DNA of 64,000 bases from positions 1,773,001 through 1,837,000 of the forward strand of contig NZ_JAKZJU020000001.1 in assembly GCF_022809315.2 (NCBI RefSeq), read 5' to 3'. The notes under the pieces are model-generated. The model worked only from the letters and a program-made list of their open reading frames with translations. It was not told the DNA's origin and ran no database searches. Within the stretch, counting starts at the first letter, position 1; the number at the start of each line of letters is the position of its first letter. The position numbers and the translations under genes are program-made. Positions 33,521-42,118 of the stretch are shown one piece after another. This DNA is from Mesosutterella faecium (GTDB lineage: Bacteria > Pseudomonadota > Gammaproteobacteria > Burkholderiales > Burkholderiaceae_F).

Positions 33521-33654
33521 GGGACAGCACAGGGTGCTTTCCCACCGGCCCTGCCGCCGACAGGGCCCTGGCGCATGAGGCAATCTCTCCTTTGGATATG
33601 GTCGGTATAGACCTAATTTTAAGCGTGGCATGAAGTGTGCCACGCTATTTTTTT
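33521..33654 (+). ncRNA. Candidate small RNA with three stem-loops
   Basis: Three hairpins follow one another: GGGA/AGCAC with GTGCT/TCCC (33521-33543), GGCCCTG with CAGGGCC (33547-33567), and AGCGTGGCA with TGCCACGCT (33622-33646) followed by ATTTTTTTG, a textbook terminator. No reading frame fits, and an earlier terminator isolates it from the upstream gene. The 5' end and promoter are not resolved. On the minus strand the last hairpin could also serve the LysR gene that ends at 33670. Confidence 0.4.
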
Positions 33655-33669
33655 GTTTCTTATAGAATT

Positions 33670-34701
33670 TTAATCAGTGTTTTTAAACGCCCCGGTTCGT
33701 CCGGCGGCACAAGCCCCTTCGGCCGCGCTCCCCCTCCTGCGCCAGTACGCTTCAATCAGCCTGAAGGCCTCGCTGCGGTCCCGCTCAAAGGCGGCCCCGA
33801 CTTCCGCGGCGAGCCTGCCCGCGATTTTTCCGAGCAGCGCGGCCCGGGGGTTGTCCCGCGCGAACACGACGCTGTAGGTCCAGGAATCGCGGCGCCAGTG
33901 CCGCAGGATCGGCACCAGGCGCCCTTCCCGTAGATCCGAGAGGAACATGGAGACCGGCAGGTCGATCGAAATGCCCCGTTCCGCGAGCACCGCGTCCCGT
34001 ATGGCCTCCATGTCTGAAAACACGAAAAGGTTGCGCCAGCGGCAGGCCTGCCTTCGGCCCGTTTCCTCATGCGTGAGGAAGGCGCTCGGAGGAAAAAGGT
34101 CAGCTGAGCGGATGATGCCGTCGTGGCCGGTGAGATCTCCGGGGTCGGCCGGCTCGCCGTGCAGTGAAAGATACCGGGGTGAGGCGAGCGGCACGGTGCT
34201 GCCCCGGATGGAGGTCCGGGCGTCAAGCCTCGGATCGGAGACATCGGCAGCGGTAAAGAGAATGTCGCACCGGCCCTCAAGCACGTCGCTGACCGTCATG
34301 CCGGGCTTCACTTCGCACATCAGCCCTTCGACGCCCTTCTTCTGAGCCAGCCGGTAGAGCGCTTCGCCTATCTGGCGCTTGCACATGGCGATCGGTCCGG
34401 AGACTGTGATGCGGGGCAGGAGAGCGCCCCCGGCGCTACGGACGGAGTCGACGGCGGCCGCAAAAGCCCGCCAGGGCGCCTCGATCCGGTTCAGGGCGCG
34501 CTCGCCCAGCGCGGTGAGCCTGCAGGGCCTCACGCCCCGGTCGACCAGCCTGCCGCCGAGCTCCTTTTCCAGCCACTGAATGCGCCTTGTCACATTCGAG
34601 GTCGTGCAGTCGCATTCAACGGCTGTCTGAATGAAGCTGCCGGTTTTCGCCAGGGACAGGAACGTCTGCCAGATCCGCGCATCGTAAGGAGAAATTTTCA
34701 T
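33670..34701 (-). CDS. LysR-family transcriptional regulator
   Basis: 343 residues. The helix-turn-helix is IWQTFLSLAKTGSFIQTAVECDCTTSNVTRRIQWLEKELGGRLVDR, with the effector-binding domain after about residue 95. A C-terminal basic and Gly/Ala-rich tail extends past the usual end. It lies downstream of the Tat flavoprotein on the same strand but behind a terminator, so it may control that gene or others; LysR genes are usually divergent from their targets and none is divergent here. Confidence 0.82.
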   Translation of the reverse strand: MKISPYDARIWQTFLSLAKTGSFIQTAVECDCTTSNVTRRIQWLEKELGGRLVDRGVRPCRLTALGERALNRIEAPWRAFAAAVDSVRSAGGALLPRITVSGPIAMCKRQIGEALYRLAQKKGVEGLMCEVKPGMTVSDVLEGRCDILFTAADVSDPRLDARTSIRGSTVPLASPRYLSLHGEPADPGDLTGHDGIIRSADLFPPSAFLTHEETGRRQACRWRNLFVFSDMEAIRDAVLAERGISIDLPVSMFLSDLREGRLVPILRHWRRDSWTYSVVFARDNPRAALLGKIAGRLAAEVGAAFERDRSEAFRLIEAYWRRRGSAAEGACAAGRTGAFKNTD

Positions 34702-34782
34702 ACCGCGGCCGAATGCTGAAATCCAGAGTGCATTTTTTCATTTTGACCCTGAAAATACTGGGAACAGATTAGGTGTTTCCCC

Positions 34783-34829
34783 CAAAAAAAGAACCCGCCG
34801 GCCTCCGGGAGAGAGAGACTGGCGGGCTA
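34783..34829 (-). terminator. Terminator of the Tat flavoprotein gene
   Basis: On the minus strand, an AGCCCGCC arm and a GGCGGG arm form a stem and are followed by TTC and seven Ts (complement of 34783-34790). It lies about 20 bases after the flavoprotein stop. Confidence 0.7.
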
Positions 34830-34846
34830 GCGCAAAGCGGCGCTGC

Positions 34847-36373
34847 TCAGCGCTTCGCGACCTCACGGCCCGCGATGCGGCCGTTCACGACGCAGTCGGT
34901 CGTCGCGCAGGAGCCGAGGCGGACCGCCCCGTGGACGCCGCCCGTTGCCTCGCCGGCTGCAAAGAGCCCCGGGATCACCGCACCCTTGTTGTCGAGCACC
35001 TCCGCTCTGGAAGTCGTGAGGATGCCGCCCATGCAGTGGTGAACCTTGGGGGAAAGCCGCGTCACGAACCAGGGACCGTCGCCAAAGGTGTGCAGGTCCT
35101 CGTTGACGCGGCGTCCGAGGGGATCTTTCCTCGTTTTCACCGATTCGTTCACTTCGGCCACCGTCTTGAGGAACGCTTCCTTCGGGATTCCGTGGGCCCT
35201 GCAGAGCGCATCCGTGTCCGCGTATTCCTTGAGAACCCCGATCGCTTTCTGGCGTGACAGAAAGCCCGGACGGATCTTTTCAAATAGCGCCGCGCTCTTG
35301 GCGTCGCCTACCGACAGGCACTCGTGCCCCATGCCCAGATGCGCGAAGATCGCGTCACAGCGGATTTTTCGGTCGGCCAGCTCGTTTACGAAGCGCTTTC
35401 CCGTGGCGTTGTCGATCCAGAAGCCGTAAGCCTGGGTGTGCCCGGCCCAGGCCCAGCCGATTCCGAAGCCCTTTTCATCCGGGCTCGTGTAGGGCAGACA
35501 CTGGATCCAGTCGGTCTGAATCATCTGCGCCCCGATCGTGGCGGCCTCGCGCCAGGCCTCGCTCGTCGCGCCGGGCTGATTGGTGCTCTGGATGCCGCTG
35601 CCCAGCCTCGGGTCGAACATCGAGCGGTAGGCGATGTCGTTGCCAAACCCGCCGTAGGCGAGCACGATGCCCTTGCGGGCGCGGATATTTTTCGCCCTGA
35701 GGGCCGAAGGATTCTTCCCCAGGCGGTAGCCTTCGCGGATCGTCACGCCCTCGGCCGCTCCCTGGTCGCTGAGCCAGATGCGCTCCATGAAGGTGCGGGT
35801 GCGGGGCCTGACGCCTGCCTGGGCAAGCTTCGCGAGAAGCTTGTTCACGATCTCGGAGCCGCTGCCGTTGATCGTGTAGAGGCTGCGAGGCACCGAGTGC
35901 CCGCCCTCGTGCTTGAGAATCGTGTCGCTGAACTTCACGCCGATCTCGTCCACCAGCATCCGGTAGGCGCCGTAGGCCTCCCTGCAGAGCGTGCGCACCT
36001 TGTCGGCGTGGTTCAGGTACAGGCCGGCCTTCATCATGTCGTTGTACATCTGCTCGGGGGAATCCTTGATTCCCTTGCGCTTTTGAATCTCCGTGCCGGG
36101 CACGCCCATGATGCCGCCGTTGATGATGGAGTTGCCGCCCGCGGTCGGCATCTTCTCGAGAATGACGACCGAAGCGCCGGCCTTATGGGCCTCGTAGGCC
36201 GCGCACAATCCCGCAAAGCCCGAACCGACCACGATGACGTCGACCGTCTCGTCCCACTTCGCGGGAAGAGGCCTGCACGCTTCCGCCGCACGCGCTCCGG
36301 CGCTGCCGAGCGCGAGGCCCATTGCTGCCGTCGTTCCGAGAAAGCGCCTGCGGTTGATTTTCTGTGTACTCAT
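34847..36373 (-). CDS. Tat-exported FAD-dependent reductase of the flavocytochrome c / fumarate reductase family
   Basis: 508 residues. The Tat signal is NRRRFLGTT (8-16). The FAD motif is VIVVGSGFAGLCAAYEAHKAG. The fold continues through GKRFVNEL and VHHCMGG to the C-terminal FAD site (FAAGEATGGVHGAVRLGSCATTD). It lacks the heme domain of Shewanella Fcc3. At substrate-site positions it departs from fumarate reductases: HHCMGG replaces HHTMGG, and RLGSCA replaces RLGGNA. It probably reduces an enoate other than fumarate in the periplasm; substrate and electron donor are unknown. Confidence 0.83.
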   Translation of the reverse strand: MSTQKINRRRFLGTTAAMGLALGSAGARAAEACRPLPAKWDETVDVIVVGSGFAGLCAAYEAHKAGASVVILEKMPTAGGNSIINGGIMGVPGTEIQKRKGIKDSPEQMYNDMMKAGLYLNHADKVRTLCREAYGAYRMLVDEIGVKFSDTILKHEGGHSVPRSLYTINGSGSEIVNKLLAKLAQAGVRPRTRTFMERIWLSDQGAAEGVTIREGYRLGKNPSALRAKNIRARKGIVLAYGGFGNDIAYRSMFDPRLGSGIQSTNQPGATSEAWREAATIGAQMIQTDWIQCLPYTSPDEKGFGIGWAWAGHTQAYGFWIDNATGKRFVNELADRKIRCDAIFAHLGMGHECLSVGDAKSAALFEKIRPGFLSRQKAIGVLKEYADTDALCRAHGIPKEAFLKTVAEVNESVKTRKDPLGRRVNEDLHTFGDGPWFVTRLSPKVHHCMGGILTTSRAEVLDNKGAVIPGLFAAGEATGGVHGAVRLGSCATTDCVVNGRIAGREVAKR

Positions 36374-36506
36374 GCTGTCTCTCCTTAACTAACGAACCAC
36401 GCTTTCATTTAAACAAAGGGGAGAAGCCGCAGAAACCCGTCCCGCGCAACGCTTTTTGAATGCGGCGCAATATGCGGAGGAAGAAATGAAGGGAGGATCT
36501 AATGAC

Positions 36507-36552
36507 AGAAAAGCGCCGGCTCCTCTCTTCTTGAAAAGAGAAGGCCGGCGCC
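36507..36552 (-). terminator. Terminator of the small Ala/Lys-rich exported protein gene
   Basis: GCGCCGGC with TCTCTT and AAGAGA with GCCGGCGC form a two-part stem. On the minus strand it is followed by TTTTCTG, 64 bases past the stop of the gene at 36616. Confidence 0.65.
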
Positions 36553-36615
36553 TCTATTTCCAGTCCCCTGCCCTTGAAGGAGCGGCCGAACCGCGTCCGC
36601 CAGGGACCCAGGAAA

Positions 36616-36951
36616 TCAGAGAGCGGACTTGATCGCGCGGCGGGTGGCCTTGGTGGCCGCACGGCTGGCGGCGCGCTCCGCTGTCCCGGTCGGGTCCTGC
36701 GCCGCGTCGCGCACTTTCTTCGCCTTCTTCACCGCCTTGCGGGCGGTCTTCGCGTCCTGGGCCGCGTTCCGGCCGGCAACGCTCTGCTCGACCTTCTCGC
36801 GCGCGGCCTGCTTAGCCTGGCTCTGGGCCTCGGTCTTTGCCGCATTGACGGCGGCGTCGGTCACGGAGCCCACGGCGGAGGCGCAGGCGCCCGTGCTGTA
36901 AAGAATCGCGGCCGCCGCGACCGCGGCGGCGCAAATCGTCTGTTTCATCAT
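36616..36951 (-). CDS. Small exported Ala/Lys-rich protein of unknown function
   Basis: 111 residues, or 110 from the second ATG. A signal peptide (ICAAAVAAAAILYSTGACASA) predicts export, with possible cleavage after ACA; the cysteine is not in a good lipobox. The mature part is very rich in Ala, Lys, Arg and Gln with repeated AAKTEAQSQAKQAAREKVE and ARKAVKKAKKVRDAA segments, predicted helical. It may be a periplasmic or envelope-associated basic helical protein. No family is recognised. GAGAAGAAAACC precedes the start. Confidence 0.6.
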   Translation of the reverse strand: MMKQTICAAAVAAAAILYSTGACASAVGSVTDAAVNAAKTEAQSQAKQAAREKVEQSVAGRNAAQDAKTARKAVKKAKKVRDAAQDPTGTAERAASRAATKATRRAIKSAL

Positions 36952-37176
36952 GGTTTTCTTCTCTATTTCTGCAGAATCCGGGGCTCAGGCCTCAATAAAA
37001 GGCCTCCCGGTTCCGCCCGGATCGATTCCAGGCGGATCGTCCATTATAGTTTCCGGAATTCGGAAAATCGCGCCCGGACAACACCGGCCCCTCTCCCCTG
37101 TTTCCAAACGGCGGGGCCCGGACTTATCATCAAAGGCTCCGCCCATTACATCCCCTGCAGGGAAGAAAACCCGCCC

Positions 37177-38202
37177 ATGAAGTACTCAGACATCAAAGCC
37201 TCGGTCCTCGAACAGTTCGCAGCCCCCGGAGGGTTCTCGGTCGTGCCCTACATCACGGGCTGCCCCGGGGGCGGCAAATCCGCCTGCGTGAGGGAGATCG
37301 CCCGCGCGCTTCAGGAGCGGCGCGGCATCCCCGGCTCCCGGGTGATCGAGTTCAACCCGTCGCTGCGGGATCCCGTGGACATCCTGGGGATCCCGGACAC
37401 GCGGGGCGAGTACTGCCGGTGGCTGCCGCCCGAAGAGTTCTACGCGATCCGCGCCGGGCAGGGCCCCTCCGTGCTCATCATCGAAGAGCTCTCCGACGCC
37501 TCGATGGCGATGCAGAACCCGCTCTGCCGGGTGATCCTCGACCGCTGCGCCGGGCAGCTGAGGCTCTCGGAGGAACTCTACATCCTCGCCACCGGCAACC
37601 GCACGCAGGACCGCTCCGGGGCGAACCGCCTCAGCACGAAGCTCGGGAACCGGATGCGGGAGCTGCGCTTCGACACGGATCTCGAGGACTGGTGCCGGTG
37701 GGCCGCCCTCAACAACATCCGCCCGGAGATCGTGGGATTCCTTCGCTTTCGCCCGGCCCTTCTCTCGGACTTCGATCCGCTCCGAACGGTGAACCCCACG
37801 CCGCGCTCCTGGGAGGACGCCTCGAAAATCCCGACGAGCCTTCCCGAACCGGTCTTCTACGAGCATCTGGCGGGCTCCGTGGGCGAGGGAGCAGCGGCCG
37901 AGTACGCGGGCTTTCTCAAAATCTACCGGAGCCTGCCCGACATGGACGAGTTCCTGCGAAATCCCGCCCGAGTGAAGATCGGAAAAGAGCCCTCCGTGCT
38001 CTTTGCGCTCTGCGCAAGGATCTCGAGCGTCGTCTCGAAGGAGAACTTTCCAAAGTTCTACAAATTCTTACGCACCCTGCCCGACGAGTTCTGCGTGATG
38101 GGCGTGAGGGAGTGCCTGCTCGCCTGTCCCGCGATCGCCTCGACCAAGGCCTTCGCGGACTTCGCCGAGCGGCACCAGAACGCCCTTCTCGGCCAGAACT
38201 GA
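37177..38202 (+). CDS. MoxR-type AAA+ ATPase
   Basis: 341 residues from the ATG at 37177. Walker A is GCPGGGKSA (28-36), the Walker B region is VLIIEELSDAS, and sensor 1 is LATGNRTQDRSGANRLS. It lacks a membrane or signal segment. MoxR ATPases act as chaperones that load or activate partner proteins carrying VWA domains. The next gene, 15 bases downstream, encodes such a protein, so the two should form one functional unit. The substrate of the pair is unknown. The upstream ribosome site is modest. Confidence 0.85.
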   Translation: MKYSDIKASVLEQFAAPGGFSVVPYITGCPGGGKSACVREIARALQERRGIPGSRVIEFNPSLRDPVDILGIPDTRGEYCRWLPPEEFYAIRAGQGPSVLIIEELSDASMAMQNPLCRVILDRCAGQLRLSEELYILATGNRTQDRSGANRLSTKLGNRMRELRFDTDLEDWCRWAALNNIRPEIVGFLRFRPALLSDFDPLRTVNPTPRSWEDASKIPTSLPEPVFYEHLAGSVGEGAAAEYAGFLKIYRSLPDMDEFLRNPARVKIGKEPSVLFALCARISSVVSKENFPKFYKFLRTLPDEFCVMGVRECLLACPAIASTKAFADFAERHQNALLGQN

Positions 38203-38217
38203 TAAAAGGGACAGAAG

Positions 38218-39366
38218 ATGGAGGAAGCGCAAAGAAAACTTTCTCTGGCGAAGTCGCGGCTGCTCCTTTGCTCCCCGTTTTTCGGCTCGATCGTCTGCAG
38301 GCGGCCGCCCATTCTCACCGGCCGGGTTCCGACCGCGGGCGTCGACGCCCGCGGCAGGCTCTACGTGAACCCGGACTTCATCGAGTCGCTGAGCACGGGC
38401 GAGCTCGTCTTTCTGCTCGCCCACGAGACCATGCACATCGCGCTTCTGCACGCGCTGCGCGAGGGCGGCCGCAGCCACCTCATCTGGAACATCGCGGCCG
38501 ACGCCGTGATCAACGCGAGGCTCAGCCTCCTTAAGATCGGCACCCCGATCGAGGGCGGCGTGAGCCTGCGCGGCTGCGCCGGCCGGTCCGCCGAAGACGT
38601 CTATGACTTTCTGCTTGAAAAATATGCGAAAAACAGGGGCGTGCCCTGGACCTACAGAAAAACGCGCGATCCTTTAAACGGCGACGTGGATGCCCGCGGC
38701 GCCTCGGGCATGAGCGAGGCGCAGCGGCGCGAGGCCGAGATCGAGTCGAGGAGCCTCGTGGCCGAGGCCGCCGCGGCGGCCCGGATGCAGGGCGGCGCAA
38801 GCCCGGAGCTCGAAGCGCTGATCTCCTCGATCCTCGGGCGGCCGATTCCCTGGCCGCTCGCGCTCGAGCGTTTTCTCTCGGCCCGCAGCAGCCAGAGCCA
38901 AAGCTGGAGCCGCCCCAACCGCCGCTACCGCAGGGTCGCCTACCTTCCGGAGACTTCGCCCCTGCCTTCAGCGGGCGAGCTGGTCGTAGGCATCGACACC
39001 TCCGGGTCCCTGTCGGAAAAAGACCTGGGGATCATCCTCGGGCGCCTCAGCGAGCTCGCCCTGCAGTTCCGCCCCACGCTCCTGCGGGTTCTTTACTGCG
39101 ACAGCGAAGTGCGCCGCGAGGACGACTTCACGATGGACGACCTTCCCATCGTCCAGGCCTCGGTCCCGGGCCGCGGGGGCACCGACATGCGGAAAATCTT
39201 CGAGTACATGGCGCGCCGGGGAATCGAGCCCGACGCGGTGGTGATCTTCACGGACGGAGAGACTGAATTCCCGGAGAAAACGGAAGTCCCCACGATCTGG
39301 ATGATTTCCTCCGACAGGACGGCCCCGGCCGGGGCCGGAGAGACCGTCCGCATCGGCAGGTTCTGA
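38218..39366 (+). CDS. VWA and metallopeptidase-like protein (DUF2201 family)
   Basis: 382 residues. The N-terminal region has a zinc-protease HExxH motif, HETMH at 69-73, and a following helix. A charged, low-conservation linker precedes the C-terminal VWA domain, whose MIDAS motif is DTSGS (260-264), with RGGTDM further on. The DUF2201 combination is known next to MoxR ATPases but its role is not established. It is cytoplasmic by lack of signal. The gene is 15 bases after moxR-like and ends close to the terminator of the dsbI operon. Confidence 0.83.
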   Translation: MEEAQRKLSLAKSRLLLCSPFFGSIVCRRPPILTGRVPTAGVDARGRLYVNPDFIESLSTGELVFLLAHETMHIALLHALREGGRSHLIWNIAADAVINARLSLLKIGTPIEGGVSLRGCAGRSAEDVYDFLLEKYAKNRGVPWTYRKTRDPLNGDVDARGASGMSEAQRREAEIESRSLVAEAAAAARMQGGASPELEALISSILGRPIPWPLALERFLSARSSQSQSWSRPNRRYRRVAYLPETSPLPSAGELVVGIDTSGSLSEKDLGIILGRLSELALQFRPTLLRVLYCDSEVRREDDFTMDDLPIVQASVPGRGGTDMRKIFEYMARRGIEPDAVVIFTDGETEFPEKTEVPTIWMISSDRTAPAGAGETVRIGRF

Positions 39367-39383
39367 GGAGCCGGCGCGGCGAG

Positions 39384-39428
39384 GAAAAAAAGCCCTCCCC
39401 CCGGAAGAAGGTCACCGGAGGGAGGGCC
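39384..39428 (-). terminator. Terminator of the dsbL-dsbI operon
   Basis: On the minus strand the hairpin arms GCCCTCCCTCCGG and CCGGGGGGAGGGC are separated by 10 bases and followed by seven Ts. It lies 25 bases after the dsbI stop. Confidence 0.85.
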
Positions 39429-39453
39429 GGCCGCTCTTGGAGAGAGAAAAGCG

Positions 39454-40125
39454 TCAGGCGGTCTTGCGCACGAACTTCACGTAGAGGAAGCAGGCGGCCA
39501 TCACGAGGAGGATCACCAGCATCAGGCCGAAGGCGAGCTCGCAGCACTGGGCCATGCTCATGAACTTCCACTTCGGAATCAGGTACCACGAATCCGAACT
39601 GTTGTACATGTTGATGAACCACTCCTGCAGGGAGGAGAGCTGGGTGCCGTCGGGCACCACCGCGAGGTCGTAGCCGCAGTCGCCCGTCGGCTTGAACCAG
39701 TCCGGGGCCCAGTCGGCCAGCGGAAGGTCAAACGGATAGTGCGGGTCGGTGGAGCAGCCCTGCATGCCGAACATCGCGGTCGGGTCGTCGCTGTGCACGG
39801 CGTGGTGGATCGCGGAGAGCTTCACGGAGCACTTGAGTCCGTAGACAGCCCCCGCGATGGAAAAGACGTAGCCCAGCGCCTTGAGCACGAGGTTTTTGGG
39901 AGAGATCAGGCAGAGGATCCCGCCCACGGCCATCGTGAGGAAGCCGAACCGGATGTAGACGCACTGCTCGCAGGGAGCCATGTAGAGCCACACCTGGAAC
40001 ACGTAGTGGGCGATGAGGACAAGCAGCACGCACACCGCGGTCATCAGGGCCCAGGGCCAGCGCATGTCCTGCCAGGAGGCCACGGTCCCCACCGGGTCGC
40101 CCTTCAATTGATCAAACCATTTCAT
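39454..40125 (-). CDS. dsbI: DsbI-type disulfide-forming membrane oxidoreductase (DsbB family)
   Basis: 223 residues with about five transmembrane helices. The quinone-linked cysteine pair is APCEQCVYIR, and a second periplasmic loop carries cysteines in MQGCSTDPHYPF and GDCGYDL. DsbB-family proteins reoxidise a DsbA-like partner by passing electrons to quinones. The DsbI subgroup works with DsbL for arylsulfate sulfotransferase maturation. It starts 15 bases after the dsbL stop, and assT lies 2 kb away on the same strand, so that role is well supported by context. Confidence 0.85.
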   Translation of the reverse strand: MKWFDQLKGDPVGTVASWQDMRWPWALMTAVCVLLVLIAHYVFQVWLYMAPCEQCVYIRFGFLTMAVGGILCLISPKNLVLKALGYVFSIAGAVYGLKCSVKLSAIHHAVHSDDPTAMFGMQGCSTDPHYPFDLPLADWAPDWFKPTGDCGYDLAVVPDGTQLSSLQEWFINMYNSSDSWYLIPKWKFMSMAQCCELAFGLMLVILLVMAACFLYVKFVRKTA

Positions 40126-40140
40126 CGCTGTGCCCCGCCG

Positions 40141-40803
40141 TCACATCTTGGAGAGCTTCTTCACGAGGGCCACAAAGCCGTCAATCGACTTGATCGACTT
40201 CGTCATCACCAGCCACTTGCCGTTCACGACATAAGCCGGAATGCCCTGGATCTTCGCCACGGCGTACACAGGCTTCCAGGAGTCGGCGAGGCTCTTCACG
40301 GCAGCGCTCTTGCGCTCCTTCGCGAAGTCTGCCGCAGAGATGCCGGTCGCGGCGGTGAGCGTTTCAATGAAGGCGCCCTCGCCCTTCGTCCAGCGCTCCC
40401 CCTTCCTGTGGTAGGCCTGGTACACGGCGTCCTTCGCCTTCTTAAAGAGCGAGTTCGGGGCTTCGATCGAGCGCCCGGCCTTCTGGTCCATCAGAATGCA
40501 CATCGCGAAGAACTCCGAGGCGCAGCGGCCGTACTTGCCTTTCGTCTCAAGGTGGCGGGGCTCGAACTTGAGTCCTGCCTTCTCAAACATCGGGACGGCC
40601 TTCGGATCAACGCCGATGTCATAGCGGAAGCAGAAGGGGCAGTCGTAAGAGAAGATCTTGATCACTTTGCCCTGGCCGCCTGCGAGCGGAGTGCTGAGCT
40701 TCTGATAGTCCACCCCCTCCTTGAAGTCCTCCGCGAAGGCGAAGCCGGAAAACGAGGCTGCGGCAGCCGCGACGGCGGCGGCAATGAAAGAACGGCGCTG
40801 CAT
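40141..40803 (-). CDS. dsbL: DsbL/DsbA-family thiol:disulfide oxidoreductase
   Basis: 220 residues. A Sec signal (QRRSFIAAAVAAAAASFSGFAFA) directs it to the periplasm. The thioredoxin-fold active site is CPFC (Cys55, Cys58), and the cis-proline loop is GIPAYVVNG. The RR near the start could look Tat-like, but the Sec form is more usual for DsbA. DsbL in uropathogenic E. coli and Salmonella oxidises the single disulfide of AssT. AAAGGAG precedes the ATG. It forms an operon with dsbI and faces a LysR gene. Confidence 0.87.
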   Translation of the reverse strand: MQRRSFIAAAVAAAAASFSGFAFAEDFKEGVDYQKLSTPLAGGQGKVIKIFSYDCPFCFRYDIGVDPKAVPMFEKAGLKFEPRHLETKGKYGRCASEFFAMCILMDQKAGRSIEAPNSLFKKAKDAVYQAYHRKGERWTKGEGAFIETLTAATGISAADFAKERKSAAVKSLADSWKPVYAVAKIQGIPAYVVNGKWLVMTKSIKSIDGFVALVKKLSKM

Positions 40804-41002
40804 TTTTTTCTCCTTTAGGTGCTTTCAAATTCAGAAACAGGGCTGAGGCGCTCGGCCCGCGGCCCGTTTGTTCTGGGAAAAATTTTCCGCCCGGCCCCTC
40901 TTTTTCGTTAGTGACAGATTCCCCGCCCATATTGAAAGAAAAAGGATTCATAATTGCAGAATATGAAAAGATCTCTCCGTCTTCATTCTTTGCCGAAGCG
41001 CC

Positions 41003-41941
41003 ATGTCTAAAAATTCAAAAAACCCGACCCTGTCCCTGTCCAGGCTGCAGCTGCTGGAGTCGATTTTCAGGAACCGGTCGCTGTCGGCCGCCGCGAAGGA
41101 ATGCGGCCTTTCGGTTTCGGCGGCGAGCCGCCAGCTCTCCCAGGCGAGAGAGGATTTCGAGGACGAGCTTTTCGTGCGCTCCGGCTACGACATGATTCCC
41201 ACCGACCGGATGAGCGAGCTCGAGGAGGAGCTCGCCCCGCTTCTGTCGAGGCTGCAGTCGCTCACGGACAAGGAGGACTTCGATCCCTCGAAGATCCAGA
41301 AGACCTTCCGCATCATGACGGCCGACAACGGGTTCATCGCCTTCATCGCCCCGGCGCTCAAGGACATCAACCGGCAGGCTCCGAGGGCGAGCATCGAGAT
41401 CCTCAACCTCAGCCCCGACAGACTGGGGGAGTTCCTGCGGGAGGGGCGGGCGGATCTTGCCATCATGCCCCGGGTGCCCGCGGCCGCGGACCTCGCCTCC
41501 CTGCCCCTGGCCCGAATCAGGAAGCACATCATGATGCGCCGCGACCATCCCCTTGCGCTCGATCTGATCCGCAACGGAGTTTCCAGCCTCACGATTGAAA
41601 AAATCATCCGGTGGCCGCAGGCCTACACCAGCCTCACCCCTCAGGCCAAAATTCTTAAGTTAGAGGAGGCCCCCTGCCACCTGAGTTTTCCCTACCTGAA
41701 CTCTTCGCCCGCCGTGCTGCTTGATACGGACTACATCGACTGGGTTCCCGAGTCGTCGGTGAAATACTGGGAAAGAATTCCCGGGCTCATCAGCTTCGAG
41801 CTGCCGGACTCCATCTGCCCCCCGTTCACGCCAAAGCTCATCTGGTCGCGGCGCAGCAGCGGCAACCCGGAAAATGTCTGGCTCAGAAGCCTCATCATCG
41901 GAAAGGCGCGCGAAAACTACGGGCCGGCGCCGGAACCCTAA
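41003..41941 (+). CDS. LysR-family regulator of the arylsulfate sulfotransferase locus (putative)
   Basis: 312 residues. The winged helix is LESIFRNRSLSAAAKECGLSVSAASRQLSQAREDFEDELFVRSGYDMIPT. The same family as the broken regulator at 22781-23766, with matching order throughout. It lies divergent from dsbL (200-base gap) and convergent with assT, so both target operons flank it. It probably controls dsbL-dsbI and assT in response to an aromatic sulfate or phenol; this is inferred from position only. A perfect bidirectional terminator follows. Confidence 0.83.
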   Translation: MSKNSKNPTLSLSRLQLLESIFRNRSLSAAAKECGLSVSAASRQLSQAREDFEDELFVRSGYDMIPTDRMSELEEELAPLLSRLQSLTDKEDFDPSKIQKTFRIMTADNGFIAFIAPALKDINRQAPRASIEILNLSPDRLGEFLREGRADLAIMPRVPAAADLASLPLARIRKHIMMRRDHPLALDLIRNGVSSLTIEKIIRWPQAYTSLTPQAKILKLEEAPCHLSFPYLNSSPAVLLDTDYIDWVPESSVKYWERIPGLISFELPDSICPPFTPKLIWSRRSSGNPENVWLRSLIIGKARENYGPAPEP

Positions 41942-42013
41942 GAGGACGGGAAAGCCTCCTGAGGCTCCCCGTACCGAAAGCCCCATCGAGCATTCCCGGG
42001 GAAGGCCCTGCGC

Positions 42014-42057
42014 AAAACAGCGCTGCAGCCAAAGTCTGCAGCGCTGTTTTTTCTGTT
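42014..42057. terminator. Bidirectional terminator between LysR and assT
   Basis: AAAACAGCGCTGCAG (42014-42028) and CTGCAGCGCTGTTTT (42036-42050) form a perfect 15-bp stem, followed by TTCTGTTTTG on the plus strand and by TTTTGCGC on the minus strand. Confidence 0.92.
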
Positions 42058-42118
42058 TTGAAGCCGATTTTCCTCAGGCGGGAGGAGCCCTCCGCGGCAG
42101 CCCCCGCCTAAAGCGAAA

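Larger units (their letters stand above)
33315..33669 (+). other. Intergenic region after the racemase-like gene
   Basis: It contains a strong terminator for the racemase-like gene (33374-33406), further stem-loops before it (33328-33348, GGCCCCGGG/CCCGGGGCC at 33351-33369), and a candidate structured RNA ending in a second terminator (33521-33654). No protein-coding frame of note is seen. Confidence 0.5.
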
